In this document: positions 50,025-57,621 of the stretch, one piece after another | How the letters are laid out: each line of letters starts with the position of its first letter | How positions within the stretch are numbered: position 1 is the stretch's first letter | Virus record (IMG/VR): IMGVR_UViG_3300044946_000175 | Coordinates: 1-64,000 of that record | Length of the DNA stretch: 64,000 nucleotides | From: a virus | Strand: one strand, 5' to 3' | Made by a program: the position numbers and the translations under genes | The notes under the pieces: model-generated | Databases searched by the model: none | Seen by the model: the letters and a program-made list of their open reading frames with translations, nothing else | What the model was told of the DNA's origin: nothing

Positions 50025-51314
50025 ATGTTAAAGCCTGTTCCGTATGGCGGTGAAATAAAAAGGAACATCGTCGGTCACATTTGGCCGACGAAGAATGGAG
50101 TTTGGCGGACGTCGGTCGCCTACATTCTTCGCCGGGCCGATTTGTTCAACGGACAGAAAATCATCTCGGTTGTAACGGACGATTCGACCGACAAACTGGC
50201 GGACGTGAAAGCCGCATTTGCTGGAATGAAGCAGGTCGATTTTTTGCATTTTAAAAACAATCCGGTGTTGGGTGAAGTCGTCAGTTTCGAAGAGCTACTC
50301 CACCGCGTGGAAAGTATTGCTACTAATGAGCTTACATATTATTTCCACGCAAAAGGGTCCAAATATCGACCCGGCGAGCAGCCGATGGTGAAGCATTGGG
50401 TTGATGTGATGCATGCTAACATGCTCGACTACCCGTCGCTGATCGAGGATTCACTCCGCTCGCATGCGATCTGCGGGACGTTCATCAAGAGCGGCAATCA
50501 ATTCGGCGGACTCGATCCTTCGTGGCACGCAGCCGGGACGTTTTTGTGGTTTAGAAACGCTGCCATCTTCGGCAGTACGCTCTGGAGGCGAATTCCTAAA
50601 ACGTGGTGGGGCACGGAAGCATGGCCTGGTATCGTCTGTCCTCGCGAGCATGCCGATTGTCTCATGATGGAAGGTATGGCTCCTACCATGCAACTCTATC
50701 GCCGCGACTACTGGAAAAACGAGGTCAATCCGAAATGGCTGGCATGGCAGGTGTACAACTGTGGACTACATCGACACAATTCGTACTCGGAAGTTTTCAA
50801 CACGTTGAAACTTACTAACGTCAAAAAGATCGTAGTGGCTGGTCCACAGCGGTCAGGCACGATGATCGCTGCCAAGATCCTGGCTCACGATCTTAAATTG
50901 CCTTTTCATTCTGAAATTGAATTCGACACGCACGACTTCATGAAGTTCATGAAATTGATACAATCAAAAGAGTCGTTTGTGGTCCAGGCTCCTTCGATGT
51001 CCGCTTACGTCCATCAGTTGCCGTGTACCGCGATCTGGATGCAGCGTAGTCATCAAGACGTACTCCGCTCCGAGCGTCGTATAAAATGGGGCGCGGAAGA
51101 GCAATTGGAGCGGAATCGATACTTTACACGAGAGCACGGATCGTCAGCGGCAATTAAACACGAGGCGTGGGAACGATTCCAGCGCATCGAACTCGGAGAG
51201 CGTGCTTTCGATCTGTCCTACGATTCGCTCAGTACGCATCCTCTCTGGGTGCCGGAAGACGGCAGAAAGGAGTTTGGACCCCGACAAACGAAACCTGAAT
51301 ATCCAAATGCGTGA
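50025..51314 (+). CDS. Glycosyltransferase-like plus sulfotransferase-like fusion
   Basis: A 429-residue product from ATG 50025. The N-terminal 260 residues (YYFHAKGSKYRPGEQP, WHAAGTFLWFRNAAIFG) resemble capsular-polysaccharide-type glycosyltransferase domains of unclear family. From about 268, KIVVAGPQRSGTMIAAKIL is a PAPS-type P-loop (PxRSGT) as in sulfotransferases. A Trp-rich C-terminus follows. It suggests addition and sulfation of a sugar on a surface glycan. The substrate is unknown. Confidence 0.6.
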   Translation: MLKPVPYGGEIKRNIVGHIWPTKNGVWRTSVAYILRRADLFNGQKIISVVTDDSTDKLADVKAAFAGMKQVDFLHFKNNPVLGEVVSFEELLHRVESIATNELTYYFHAKGSKYRPGEQPMVKHWVDVMHANMLDYPSLIEDSLRSHAICGTFIKSGNQFGGLDPSWHAAGTFLWFRNAAIFGSTLWRRIPKTWWGTEAWPGIVCPREHADCLMMEGMAPTMQLYRRDYWKNEVNPKWLAWQVYNCGLHRHNSYSEVFNTLKLTNVKKIVVAGPQRSGTMIAAKILAHDLKLPFHSEIEFDTHDFMKFMKLIQSKESFVVQAPSMSAYVHQLPCTAIWMQRSHQDVLRSERRIKWGAEEQLERNRYFTREHGSSAAIKHEAWERFQRIELGERAFDLSYDSLSTHPLWVPEDGRKEFGPRQTKPEYPNA

Positions 51315-51349
51315 TTTTTAACTTCTTTACTCACAAAAGGAAAAAGGCA

Positions 51350-51826
51350 ATGAAACGTTTAGTGTTCGCAGTGACAGTGTTCGTCACTTTGTTTTCCGCA
51401 GGCATCGCCGGTGCTCAGTGCAACAGTGCAGCCAGCGCTAGCAGTTGTTCTACTTCGGCCAGACACGGACTGTTTTATAAACTGACGCATCGACATCAGG
51501 GTACTGTGGCTTCGGCATGCGCGACCCAGACGATCAGTACGGTAGTCCAGACCACGACCGTCACGACTCAGGTTCAGAAAAAGCCTGTCGGCGGTAAAAG
51601 ATTCAGCGGAGTTTTTCTGGACGCGGCCAAGGCCGAACTCAAGCGAATCGTGGTATCCACCGGTCGGCTGACAGAAGCAGGTTACGATCAGGCATTGGCG
51701 AACTACACAACCAAGGACGCCGTAAATTGGTCTGGATTTTTAACCTTTTTGAACGGACTCTTGGCCGACGCTCCTGAAATTATAGCGTTAGTCCAGCAGA
51801 TAATCGCATTGTTTGGTGGTGGTTGA
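51350..51826 (+). CDS. Secreted protein of planctomycete style
   Basis: A 158-residue product from ATG 51350 behind AAAAAGGCA. Signal peptide (LVFAVTVFVTLFSAGIAGAQ), then a Ser/Cys/Thr-rich linker with HGLFYKLTHRHQG, a style seen in planctomycete exported proteins. A helical C-terminus follows. Probably cargo acquired from the host; function is unknown. Confidence 0.55.
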   Translation: MKRLVFAVTVFVTLFSAGIAGAQCNSAASASSCSTSARHGLFYKLTHRHQGTVASACATQTISTVVQTTTVTTQVQKKPVGGKRFSGVFLDAAKAELKRIVVSTGRLTEAGYDQALANYTTKDAVNWSGFLTFLNGLLADAPEIIALVQQIIALFGGG

Positions 51827-51877
51827 GGCTTTTGGTTTCTTTCCATCGCCCATTTTTCCTAACGGAGTAATTAGCTC

Positions 51878-52327
51878 ATGAAATGGATTATCTTGTTTTT
51901 CGCTGTGATTCTGACGGCTGGTAGTTCACTCGCTGCTGAAGATGCGCTCGATGAAGTCAATGCCTTGCGTGCCAAACGAGGACTTCCACCGTTCATTCGC
52001 GATGATGGATTGACTGAAGGCGCAAAGAAGATCGCCGACTATCGAGCGGCGAATTTGATCTTCGGTCACGTCATGAATGGTTCGTATGCACTCGATCACT
52101 CATTCGTTCCGGCAGGAACGCGAGTCGATACGGCAGGTTGCGCGGCGTATCCGCCAGAGTATGGTTGGCTCTCCTGTGCCGTCAATGAAGCTTACACATA
52201 TGCCGGAGCCGCATATGCAATTGGCTCAGACGGAAAACGTTACATGCATCTATTTTTATCTGGTGGTTCAGCAGCAACGCAGACGACCAGCTATGCGGCA
52301 TATCGTCGTGTATTTAGACGACGATGA
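51878..52327 (+). CDS. Secreted CAP/SCP-like protein
   Basis: A 149-residue product. Signal peptide (IILFFAVILTAGSSLA) then EVNALRAKRGLPPFIRDDGLTEGAKKIADYRA and FGHVMNG, like the CAP/SCP superfamily opening (helix, then a His). A WLSCAVNEAYTYAGAAYAIGSDGKRYMHLFLSGG core follows. Members act outside the cell in wall or adhesion roles. It is the last gene of the tail region, just before two terminators. Confidence 0.6.
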   Translation: MKWIILFFAVILTAGSSLAAEDALDEVNALRAKRGLPPFIRDDGLTEGAKKIADYRAANLIFGHVMNGSYALDHSFVPAGTRVDTAGCAAYPPEYGWLSCAVNEAYTYAGAAYAIGSDGKRYMHLFLSGGSAATQTTSYAAYRRVFRRR

Positions 52328-52328
52328 T

Positions 52329-52346
52329 CCAATCCGCAAGGATTGG
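52329..52346 (+). terminator. Hairpin with GCAA tetraloop
   Basis: CCAATCC at 52329-52335, a GCAA tetraloop, and GGATTGG at 52340-52346, then TGTT. It starts 2 nt after the last tail-region stop. Confidence 0.7.
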
Positions 52347-52363
52347 TGTTAGGTAGGGAAAGA

Positions 52364-52398
52364 GCAATACGCCGGGGATGGATTCTCCGGCGTATTGC
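52364..52398 (+). terminator. Perfect 12-bp terminator-like hairpin
   Basis: GCAATACGCCGG at 52364-52375 pairs perfectly with CCGGCGTATTGC at 52387-52398 (loop 11 nt). It is the second of a tandem pair closing the structural module. Confidence 0.7.
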
Positions 52399-52409
52399 CT
52401 TCAGTGCCT

Positions 52410-52499
52410 TTAGTCAGTCTGGCGGCACTTCTTCAGGAGTTTTAGCTCGTAAGCCAGTTCGCATTGTAATTCCTCCAGTTCTTCAATCCTATCCCACAA
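52410..52499 (-). CDS. Possible 29-residue coiled-coil peptide
   Basis: A minus-strand frame from TTG, reading WDRIEELEELQCELAYELKLL, strongly coiled-coil-like. A GGAGG with ATG 7 nt downstream in another frame would instead give a 16-residue peptide. A promoter (TTGTCT-N17-TAGGAT, 52514-52486) overlaps its 5' end, which favours the shorter frame. Weakly supported. Confidence 0.25.
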   Translation of the reverse strand: MWDRIEELEELQCELAYELKLLKKCRQTD

Positions 52500-52514
52500 A
52501 AACCTAAAAGACAA
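52486..52514 (-). promoter_or_regulatory. Divergent promoter TTGTCT-N17-TAGGAT
   Basis: Minus strand: -35 TTGTCT (52514-52509), 17-bp spacer, -10 TAGGAT (52491-52486). It pairs back to back with the plus-strand site at 52530, so the two arms of one inverted-repeat region serve opposite directions. Confidence 0.5.
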
Positions 52515-52529
52515 ATTAAAAACCATTCT

Positions 52530-52558
52530 TTGACTTTACTTCATCCGTAATGCATATT
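52530..52558 (+). promoter_or_regulatory. Putative promoter TTGACT-N17-CATATT
   Basis: TTGACT at 52530-52535 and CATATT at 52553-52558, only 4 nt before ATG 52563. It resembles the leaderless arrangement of the family, with a poorer -10. Confidence 0.4.
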
Positions 52559-52562
52559 TCTG

Positions 52563-52823
52563 ATGGACAGTCTTTCCAAACAACTGACATCGGAGACGGC
52601 GATGGTAATGGATACTATTCGGGCTGAAGAGCGGCGTAAAGCAGCATATTTGAATTATGATTATAGTGTAAGCAAACTGACTCTGGCCGAAGTGCTGGAG
52701 GTCGATCTCGAACACATAGAACAGTATAACCGAAAGGTCATTACTGGCGGAGAACTCGACTGCCTCTTTCACTGGGGTGTCCTCCCCCATCGTCTGTTTG
52801 ATAGACTTCAGAGCGTGGTCTGA
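52563..52823 (+). CDS. Small hypothetical protein
   Basis: An 86-residue, mainly helical product (MDSLSKQLTSETAMVMDTIRAEERRKAAYLNYDYSVS is the N-terminal part, cut here by the reader as two segments: residues 1-20 and 21-36). No Shine-Dalgarno is seen; a probable leaderless start close to a promoter. First gene of the accessory block. Confidence 0.5.
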   Translation: MDSLSKQLTSETAMVMDTIRAEERRKAAYLNYDYSVSKLTLAEVLEVDLEHIEQYNRKVITGGELDCLFHWGVLPHRLFDRLQSVV

Positions 52824-52840
52824 AAAGACAAAATTTTAAC

Positions 52841-52868
52841 TTGCCTTTTCACTCCTGGATGGTAAGAT
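52841..52868 (+). promoter_or_regulatory. Phage promoter TTGCCT-N16-TAAGAT
   Basis: TTGCCT 52841-52846, 16-bp spacer, TAAGAT 52863-52868. An AAAAGACAA left arm precedes it. A leader of about 35 nt with AGGAG follows before ATG 52910. Confidence 0.75.
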
Positions 52869-52909
52869 GGGTGTGTAGGACGAAATCACCACCACACAGG
52901 AGCAAAGTT

Positions 52910-53473
52910 ATGAATATGCGTTTCTGCTCTGCTACTGGCCGAATGATGCACAAATTCAATCCCGAAACACACCAGTGCGCCTGCGGTCGATGGGAGCGCG
53001 GTTTTAAGCCAAAGACTGGTCCAGTCAAGCCACGGGCAGAGTGTCAAATTTGCGAAGGTCAGTGGGCTCTTGAAAGTACAGGCTGCATCGGACATCACGG
53101 ATACAAGCGTCCTGGATGCGGTTTTATCGCTGGTGACTGCATGGGCGTGGACCACAAACCATATCCAGCGACGGACGCGCTGGAAAAGTACGAAATCTGC
53201 CTGATGGGGATCTTGGCTCGTGCTCAAGATAACCTGACAGAACTGCCAACACTGACGGAGTTTCATCATCAAATGACCAGATCGCGAAAAGAACCAAAGA
53301 CGGTAGTGGTCAAGAAGGGTGATGAATACAGACTCGATCTGGAATACAGACAATATGTTCCTTCTTTTGACGATTTGGTGAAAAGACGTGGAACCGAACT
53401 GGTCCAAAAAATCGAGTCTCTTCGAAGTGAACTGGTGCGCGTAAAAACACGAATCACAAAGGCAAAACAATGA
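52910..53473 (+). CDS. Cys/His-rich hypothetical protein
   Basis: A 187-residue product from ATG 52910 (AGGAG 7 nt upstream; ATG 52916 is also in frame). CACG, CQIC, CIGHHGYKRPGCG and CMGVDH give several possible zinc sites. A C-terminal helix follows. No family is recognised. It ends in an ATGA overlap with the next gene. Confidence 0.55.
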   Translation: MNMRFCSATGRMMHKFNPETHQCACGRWERGFKPKTGPVKPRAECQICEGQWALESTGCIGHHGYKRPGCGFIAGDCMGVDHKPYPATDALEKYEICLMGILARAQDNLTELPTLTEFHHQMTRSRKEPKTVVVKKGDEYRLDLEYRQYVPSFDDLVKRRGTELVQKIESLRSELVRVKTRITKAKQ

Positions 53474-53772
53474 GTAAGCGTAAAAACGTTCATGTTATTG
53501 TCACTACAGAATCAACCCTCGCCACAAAGGAAGTTCCTTATGTGTCTGGTTGGGGCGAAAACGCCAAAGCGTTTCGGGTTGACGGAGACGTAATGAAGAT
53601 CGACATCAATGACGATGTCGGGAAAGGATTAGTGAGTTTTGTGATCCGGGAGGATGGATCGCTTATCGTTACTAATTATCAAGGAGTCTACAGCCTATTT
53701 CTCGGCAGTAATGTGCGATTGGAGAACGTGATGCCCTGGAGTGAAACCCAAACAGGAGCAGACAAATGCTGA
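53470..53772 (+). CDS. Hypothetical protein
   Basis: A 100-residue product behind AAAGGCAAAACA with an ATGA overlap. Beta-rich (VHVIVTTESTLATKEV, KGLVSFVIREDGSLIVTNYQG). It overlaps the next gene by 7 nt. Function is unknown. Confidence 0.5.
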   Translation: MSKRKNVHVIVTTESTLATKEVPYVSGWGENAKAFRVDGDVMKIDINDDVGKGLVSFVIREDGSLIVTNYQGVYSLFLGSNVRLENVMPWSETQTGADKC

Positions 53773-54359
53773 AGAAAGACATCGTTGTCGGCGGTCTCTA
53801 CAAGGCCAAAGTGTCCAACAAAATCGTAACGGTACGGGTGGACAAGATCCGCACGTCTTACGGAACTGGTCGTACTCGCGATGCTACCGTTTACGATGTG
53901 ACAAATCTTACAACGAAGCGAACGACTACATTCCGGAGCGCGGCAAAGTTCCGAGAGTCCGTACAGACATGGACTACTTTGGTTTCAATCAAATCGAACA
54001 GACCGCGATTCAAAATAGGAGATCGAATCAAGATCGGTCCAAATACGATAGGTTATGAAGGGCATTACAAAGCTGGTGATGAAGGGACCATAAAAAAAAT
54101 CGAATGGGACAAAGGCGGAGGCGGACATGCGCCTGGGTGGGTCTGCACAGTCGATATTTCGGCTTCTGCCTACTCAAAGTTCTGGGAAGAGCTTCTGGAG
54201 CCGGTCATGGAGGGTGAGAAGCGCACGGATTTTCCTGTCCAGAATGCTCCATCTGCGGAGACTACCTCGAATCGGGCTGGTGTCATTCCTGCTACAAATT
54301 TACCGAAAAATAAGCCAGGAACGTGGCAACTGTCGGATGATTTACCGGGTAGTTATTAG
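53766..54359 (+). CDS. Hypothetical protein with small beta-barrel modules
   Basis: A 197-residue product. DIVVGGLYKAKVSNKIVTVRVDKI and RFKIGDRIKIG...GDEGTIKKIE resemble two SH3/KOW-like barrels. The C-terminus is Pro/Thr-rich. It may bind nucleic acid; not proven. Confidence 0.5.
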   Translation: MLKKDIVVGGLYKAKVSNKIVTVRVDKIRTSYGTGRTRDATVYDVTNLTTKRTTTFRSAAKFRESVQTWTTLVSIKSNRPRFKIGDRIKIGPNTIGYEGHYKAGDEGTIKKIEWDKGGGGHAPGWVCTVDISASAYSKFWEELLEPVMEGEKRTDFPVQNAPSAETTSNRAGVIPATNLPKNKPGTWQLSDDLPGSY

Positions 54360-54360
54360 T

Positions 54361-54383
54361 CTTTTTGCAAATTCTGCAAAAAG
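54361..54383. repeat. 9-bp inverted repeat
   Basis: CTTTTTGCA at 54361-54369 and TGCAAAAAG at 54375-54383, perfect, loop 5 nt, directly after the stop of the preceding gene. A weak terminator or spacer hairpin. Confidence 0.45.
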
Positions 54384-54396
54384 GCAAAATAATTAG

Positions 54397-54425
54397 TTGC
54401 CTTTCACCAGAATCGAAACTAAGAT
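54397..54425 (+). promoter_or_regulatory. Phage promoter TTGCCT-N17-TAAGAT
   Basis: TTGCCT 54397-54402, 17-bp spacer, TAAGAT 54420-54425. AAAAGGCAA lies upstream as the left arm. The 5' leader begins with a 7-bp hairpin (GTAAGTC/GACTTAC, 54432-54450), then CAGGAG before ATG 54473. Confidence 0.7.
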
Positions 54426-54472
54426 GAAAGTGTAAGTCGAAGTGACTTACCTAATCACTCAGGAGACTTTTG

Positions 54473-55216
54473 ATGTCCAATCTCATGCTTCACTCGGGCG
54501 GTCGTCAGGCAACCATCGAAGAGGTCCGCGCCGTCGTCACTCCGGCTCCGGAGGGTCGCTGGCATCCCACTTCACACATTACCGTTCTGGACAGCGTCCG
54601 CGAGACTCTCACTGGTGCTGGCTACACGATCAAGGCCGAAAAGTACGGTCTGGCCCGTAATGATCACCGCTTCTTTGGCATCCTGGACCTGGAAACTCCA
54701 CTCGTGACTGGTGTTGGTCTGTCCGTGGGTGTCCGAAACAGCACAGACAAGACCTTCCCGTTGGGATTTGCGGCTGGTTCCCGTGTGTTTGTCTGCGATA
54801 ACCTTGCCTTCAGCGCGGAGTTGATGGTTCGCCGCAAACACACCAGGTTCGGCCTTCAGCGGTTCGGTAATGCGATTGGAGAGGCAGTTGCTTCACTCAC
54901 GTCCTTCAAGGACGCCGAAGCAGATCGCATCAAGAAGCTGGCCGATATGGAATTGACGGCACGGGATGCTAGTCACATCATCCTGACCGCCTATCGGCGT
55001 GGTATTATCAACACGCAGCAGATTTCGGACGTCATCAAGGAATGGGAAGAGCCTCGTCATAAAGACTTCCAGCCCCGTACCGCGTGGAGTTTGTTCAATA
55101 GCTTCACGGAGATTCTTCGGGATCGGGCCATCAAGAATCCCCAGGCGTTCGTGGCTTCCACCATTCGCCTGAATGGACTGATGCTGCCCGAAGCGACTCC
55201 TGCTCTGGCTGTGTAA
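54473..55216 (+). CDS. DUF932 family phage/plasmid-like protein
   Basis: A 247-residue protein from ATG 54473 (CAGGAG upstream). It has the length and pattern of DUF932: VVTPAPEGRWHPTSHITVLDSV, FFGILDLET, GLSVGVRNSTDKTFPLGFAAGSRVFVCDNL, then a helical C-terminal half. DUF932 proteins are common in phages and plasmids; their biochemical role is unsettled. It has its own promoter and a terminator behind it, so it is a one-gene transcription unit. Confidence 0.75.
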   Translation: MSNLMLHSGGRQATIEEVRAVVTPAPEGRWHPTSHITVLDSVRETLTGAGYTIKAEKYGLARNDHRFFGILDLETPLVTGVGLSVGVRNSTDKTFPLGFAAGSRVFVCDNLAFSAELMVRRKHTRFGLQRFGNAIGEAVASLTSFKDAEADRIKKLADMELTARDASHIILTAYRRGIINTQQISDVIKEWEEPRHKDFQPRTAWSLFNSFTEILRDRAIKNPQAFVASTIRLNGLMLPEATPALAV

Positions 55217-55229
55217 CCGGCAGTTCCGA

Positions 55230-55260
55230 GAAAAGGCAGGATTATATCTTGCCTTTTCTT
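55230..55260 (+). terminator. Terminator built from the GGCA/TGCC repeat
   Basis: GAAAAGGCA at 55230-55238 pairs with TGCCTTTTC at 55250-55258 (loop 11 nt), then TT. No -10 lies at the usual distance, so here the repeat acts as a terminator rather than a promoter. Confidence 0.6.
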
Positions 55261-55295
55261 TATGTCAAAACACCCCAAACATAAAAAGGCAAAAC

Positions 55296-55913
55296 ATGAA
55301 CGCTACTTCAAAAATCCTTTGGCTCCGCGAGCGCATCCGCGATCAACAAAAGTGGATTGAAATGAATGGTGGTGATCTTGCCGGTTATCGGGCACGATAC
55401 GGAGATGTGAACTATGCTCCGTTGAACGCCGATGGTAGTATTCGTACATTCACTATTCCGACTGAGAGACAGACGCCAGAGCTTATCGAAGGACTAAAGC
55501 GGATAGACTCCGTGCGATTTGTCGTTCCCATGTACGCTGACGGCGGTTCCAAAATCTGGGAAGCCGATGTGATGGCTTACGACAAGCTGGTGGATGAATT
55601 ACTCGAACTGGAGAAACAGCATCCAGAAGCAGCACGGACGGCTGGCATTGCTGATCCTCGTCCGGTTGTTATTAAGTGCATGAAGAATTACGATCCCGAA
55701 CGCGATCTGAAGTATTTCGGATCGCTAGTGCATAGTTGGGATAATAGCCCCCGACCTTCAAATGGAGAAATAGCTGCAAGTTCTATAGCTCATAATCTGC
55801 TCCAAAATCTCGGCAAACTGGACGAGTCGGCGCAACGAGGTGTGGTTGCTTTTGTCGAACTGCTCATGCGGGGCGAAGTCAAACGAGCTAGTGAGATTTT
55901 GAGGGGCAAATAA
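55296..55913 (+). CDS. Hypothetical protein
   Basis: A 205-residue product behind AAAAAGGCAAAAC. Mixed alpha/beta with a C-terminal helical region (LDESAQRGVVAFVELLMRGEVKRASEIL). No family is recognised. It is followed by the inverted repeat and promoter of the next gene. Confidence 0.5.
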   Translation: MNATSKILWLRERIRDQQKWIEMNGGDLAGYRARYGDVNYAPLNADGSIRTFTIPTERQTPELIEGLKRIDSVRFVVPMYADGGSKIWEADVMAYDKLVDELLELEKQHPEAARTAGIADPRPVVIKCMKNYDPERDLKYFGSLVHSWDNSPRPSNGEIAASSIAHNLLQNLGKLDESAQRGVVAFVELLMRGEVKRASEILRGK

Positions 55914-55929
55914 AAGGCAAAATTCTGAC

Positions 55930-55957
55930 TTGCCTTTTCTGGAATCGGTTGTAAGAT
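55930..55957 (+). promoter_or_regulatory. Phage promoter TTGCCT-N16-TAAGAT
   Basis: TTGCCT 55930-55935, 16-bp spacer, TAAGAT 55952-55957. The left arm AAAAGGCAA (55912-55920) and right arm TTGCCTTTT (55930-55938) form a perfect 9-bp repeat. Leader with CAGGAG before ATG 55986. Confidence 0.78.
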
Positions 55958-55985
55958 TCTGGTAACTCAAACTCAGGAGCTTGCT

Positions 55986-56522
55986 ATGCCGAATTCTGTT
56001 ACCGTTATGCATTACGGAGTCGAGGGAACTGGTCGTACTGTGACTGAGGCAAAGAAAGATGCCGGTAAGAAGATCGAGAAGGCGTTGGAGGGCAGCTATA
56101 CGCCGCAGATTCTTGCGTGGCGTGGTTATGTCGCTTTGGTCTATCGCGATATGCAGGGATGGCAGAGTCGTCTCATCATGGACCCGGAGCGAGGCGTCAT
56201 CGACGGTCCTGTCCACGGATCGCATTACGGAGACGAAATCAAGGAAGCGGTGGATGCAGCCAACAGTAATCTTGCTCAACTTGGTTGGAAGCCTGAAGAT
56301 TGCCTGGAATGTCCGTCCATCCTTACCACACGCGAGCAGCAGAGCGATTTTCGGCACTGGTGCAAGTTTCAGTTGCGATATAAGGCAGCGAAGAGTGCTG
56401 GCTTGAACGACAACGAAGCTCATTCCTTCGCCGGATATAACCCGTCAACGCCGGAACTTCAGACGAGAGTTCCACAAGAGGCTCTGGCTGCATTCGGCGT
56501 GGCTGAGTCGAAGGCGATTTAA
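55986..56522 (+). CDS. Hypothetical protein
   Basis: A 178-residue product (CAGGAGCTTGCT upstream). N-terminal alpha/beta domain (TVMHYGVEGTGRTVTEAKKDAGKKIEKALEG is a strand-helix unit, given here as its first half through residue 20 and the rest) with a WRGYVALVYRD strand pair, then a helical C-terminus. No family is recognised. Confidence 0.5.
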   Translation: MPNSVTVMHYGVEGTGRTVTEAKKDAGKKIEKALEGSYTPQILAWRGYVALVYRDMQGWQSRLIMDPERGVIDGPVHGSHYGDEIKEAVDAANSNLAQLGWKPEDCLECPSILTTREQQSDFRHWCKFQLRYKAAKSAGLNDNEAHSFAGYNPSTPELQTRVPQEALAAFGVAESKAI

Positions 56523-56577
56523 TGGCTGTTCAGTTTGTATCGAAATTCAAACCGACCAGTTCAGAGGAGGAAGACAA

Positions 56578-56790
56578 ATGAATAAAAAAGACATATTCAT
56601 CCGCGCCTTGGCTGAATTCTTGGTGAAGGACCAAGCTAAAAAGAGTGTGGAACTGGCAATGGGGAATGAACACGCCAAGCAGTGGGCGGATCTCAGGAGC
56701 GCCTCTCCGCTGTTCGACTATCCAACAGTTGAAGAGGCTGAAAAGAGCCTGAAGGAATTTTTCTCTAACAAAACAGGAAAAGGCAAATGA
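56578..56790 (+). CDS. Small helical protein
   Basis: A 70-residue product preceded by GAGGAGGAAG. Helical (DIFIRALAEFLVKDQAKK). It ends in an ATGA overlap with the membrane peptide below. Function is unknown. Confidence 0.5.
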   Translation: MNKKDIFIRALAEFLVKDQAKKSVELAMGNEHAKQWADLRSASPLFDYPTVEEAEKSLKEFFSNKTGKGK

Positions 56791-56921
56791 CAACCGAGAC
56801 AGCAAAGTTTATACTCGACGTATTTCCGGTCTGTTTTTTGATCGTAACCATACCCGGCTTCATCCTGGTGTTTTTGCTGCTAGTGAAGTCGATAATTTCT
56901 GTGGGAGATAGAGATAAATGA
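56787..56921 (+). CDS. 44-residue membrane peptide
   Basis: ATG 56787 behind AAAAGGCAA and in an ATGA overlap; the stop TGA 56919-56921 overlaps the next ATG. One long hydrophobic helix (VCFLIVTIPGFILVFLLLV). Translational coupling on both sides supports it. Confidence 0.55.
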   Translation: MTTETAKFILDVFPVCFLIVTIPGFILVFLLLVKSIISVGDRDK

Positions 56922-57412
56922 ATAAAAGATTTCCTCCACGATTGAATTACGGCAGTACGATGGAGTTCTCCGTCGCGCACGGATTTCTCGAAAACGGTCC
57001 ATCGAAGTCAAAGCCAAAACTGCCGCGATTGTTGCAGTTTGTCCTTCCTCCCTTCCAGCGTGGCGAGGTGTGGACCACTACGCAAAAATCGCGATTCATC
57101 GAGTCGTTGTGGTTGGGTCTGCCGATTTCTGTCTATGCTTACAATGAGTCGCCTACCTTCGGCGAAATCGACTACTGGCTCATCGATGGGCAACAGAGAT
57201 GGACGGCAATTCGAGACTTTGTAGAGAATAAATTCGAAGTGTTCGGCGGGTTGAAGTATAGCGACATGAACGAGTGCGAATTGAGGCAGTTCAAGAACAA
57301 ACGATTTCCTGCCATCTTGATCAATAGTGACGACGTGAAGGAGTTGCAGGATATATATGAGCGGCTGGCTTATGGCGGAACTGCTCACGAAAAATCAGGA
57401 GAAAGCAAATGA
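56918..57412 (+). CDS. Single-domain DUF262 (GmrS-like, ParB-fold) protein
   Basis: A 164-residue protein. LPPFQRGEVWTTTQKSRFIESL and LIDGQQRWTAIRDF are the hallmark motifs of DUF262, the ParB/Srx-fold NTP-binding domain of GmrSD-type modification-dependent nucleases. There is no DUF1524 nuclease half. A stand-alone copy in a phage could regulate or antagonise such defence systems, or act on nucleotides. ATGA overlaps at both ends. Confidence 0.72.
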   Translation: MNKRFPPRLNYGSTMEFSVAHGFLENGPSKSKPKLPRLLQFVLPPFQRGEVWTTTQKSRFIESLWLGLPISVYAYNESPTFGEIDYWLIDGQQRWTAIRDFVENKFEVFGGLKYSDMNECELRQFKNKRFPAILINSDDVKELQDIYERLAYGGTAHEKSGESK

Positions 57413-57621
57413 AACTTGACGACGACAAGACTGAGGCAACTTTGTGGATGATCTTTTCGTGCGTTGCCTTGTTCGGTCTCTTATCGCACGAGGGAGTCCG
57501 ACAGGCTAAGGGTCCGGATGATAACGCAGAGCGTGACGCGGCCGCAAGCGCTGATAGAATGCTCAGGAGATTCAAAAAAAGATTCGACCAAGATTCTGAG
57601 TCGTTCGGAAAGGCAAAATAA
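57409..57621 (+). CDS. Small membrane-associated protein
   Basis: A 70-residue product in an ATGA overlap. A short hydrophobic segment (LWMIFSCVALFGLLS) then a charged helix (NAERDAAASADRMLRRFKKRF). Function is unknown. Confidence 0.5.
   Translation: MKLDDDKTEATLWMIFSCVALFGLLSHEGVRQAKGPDDNAERDAAASADRMLRRFKKRFDQDSESFGKAK

Noticed and set aside
35310-50900. TTGCCTT words inside coding sequence as promoters
   Set aside because: At 35311, 39965, 46955 and 50894 no -10 box lies 16-18 bp downstream.
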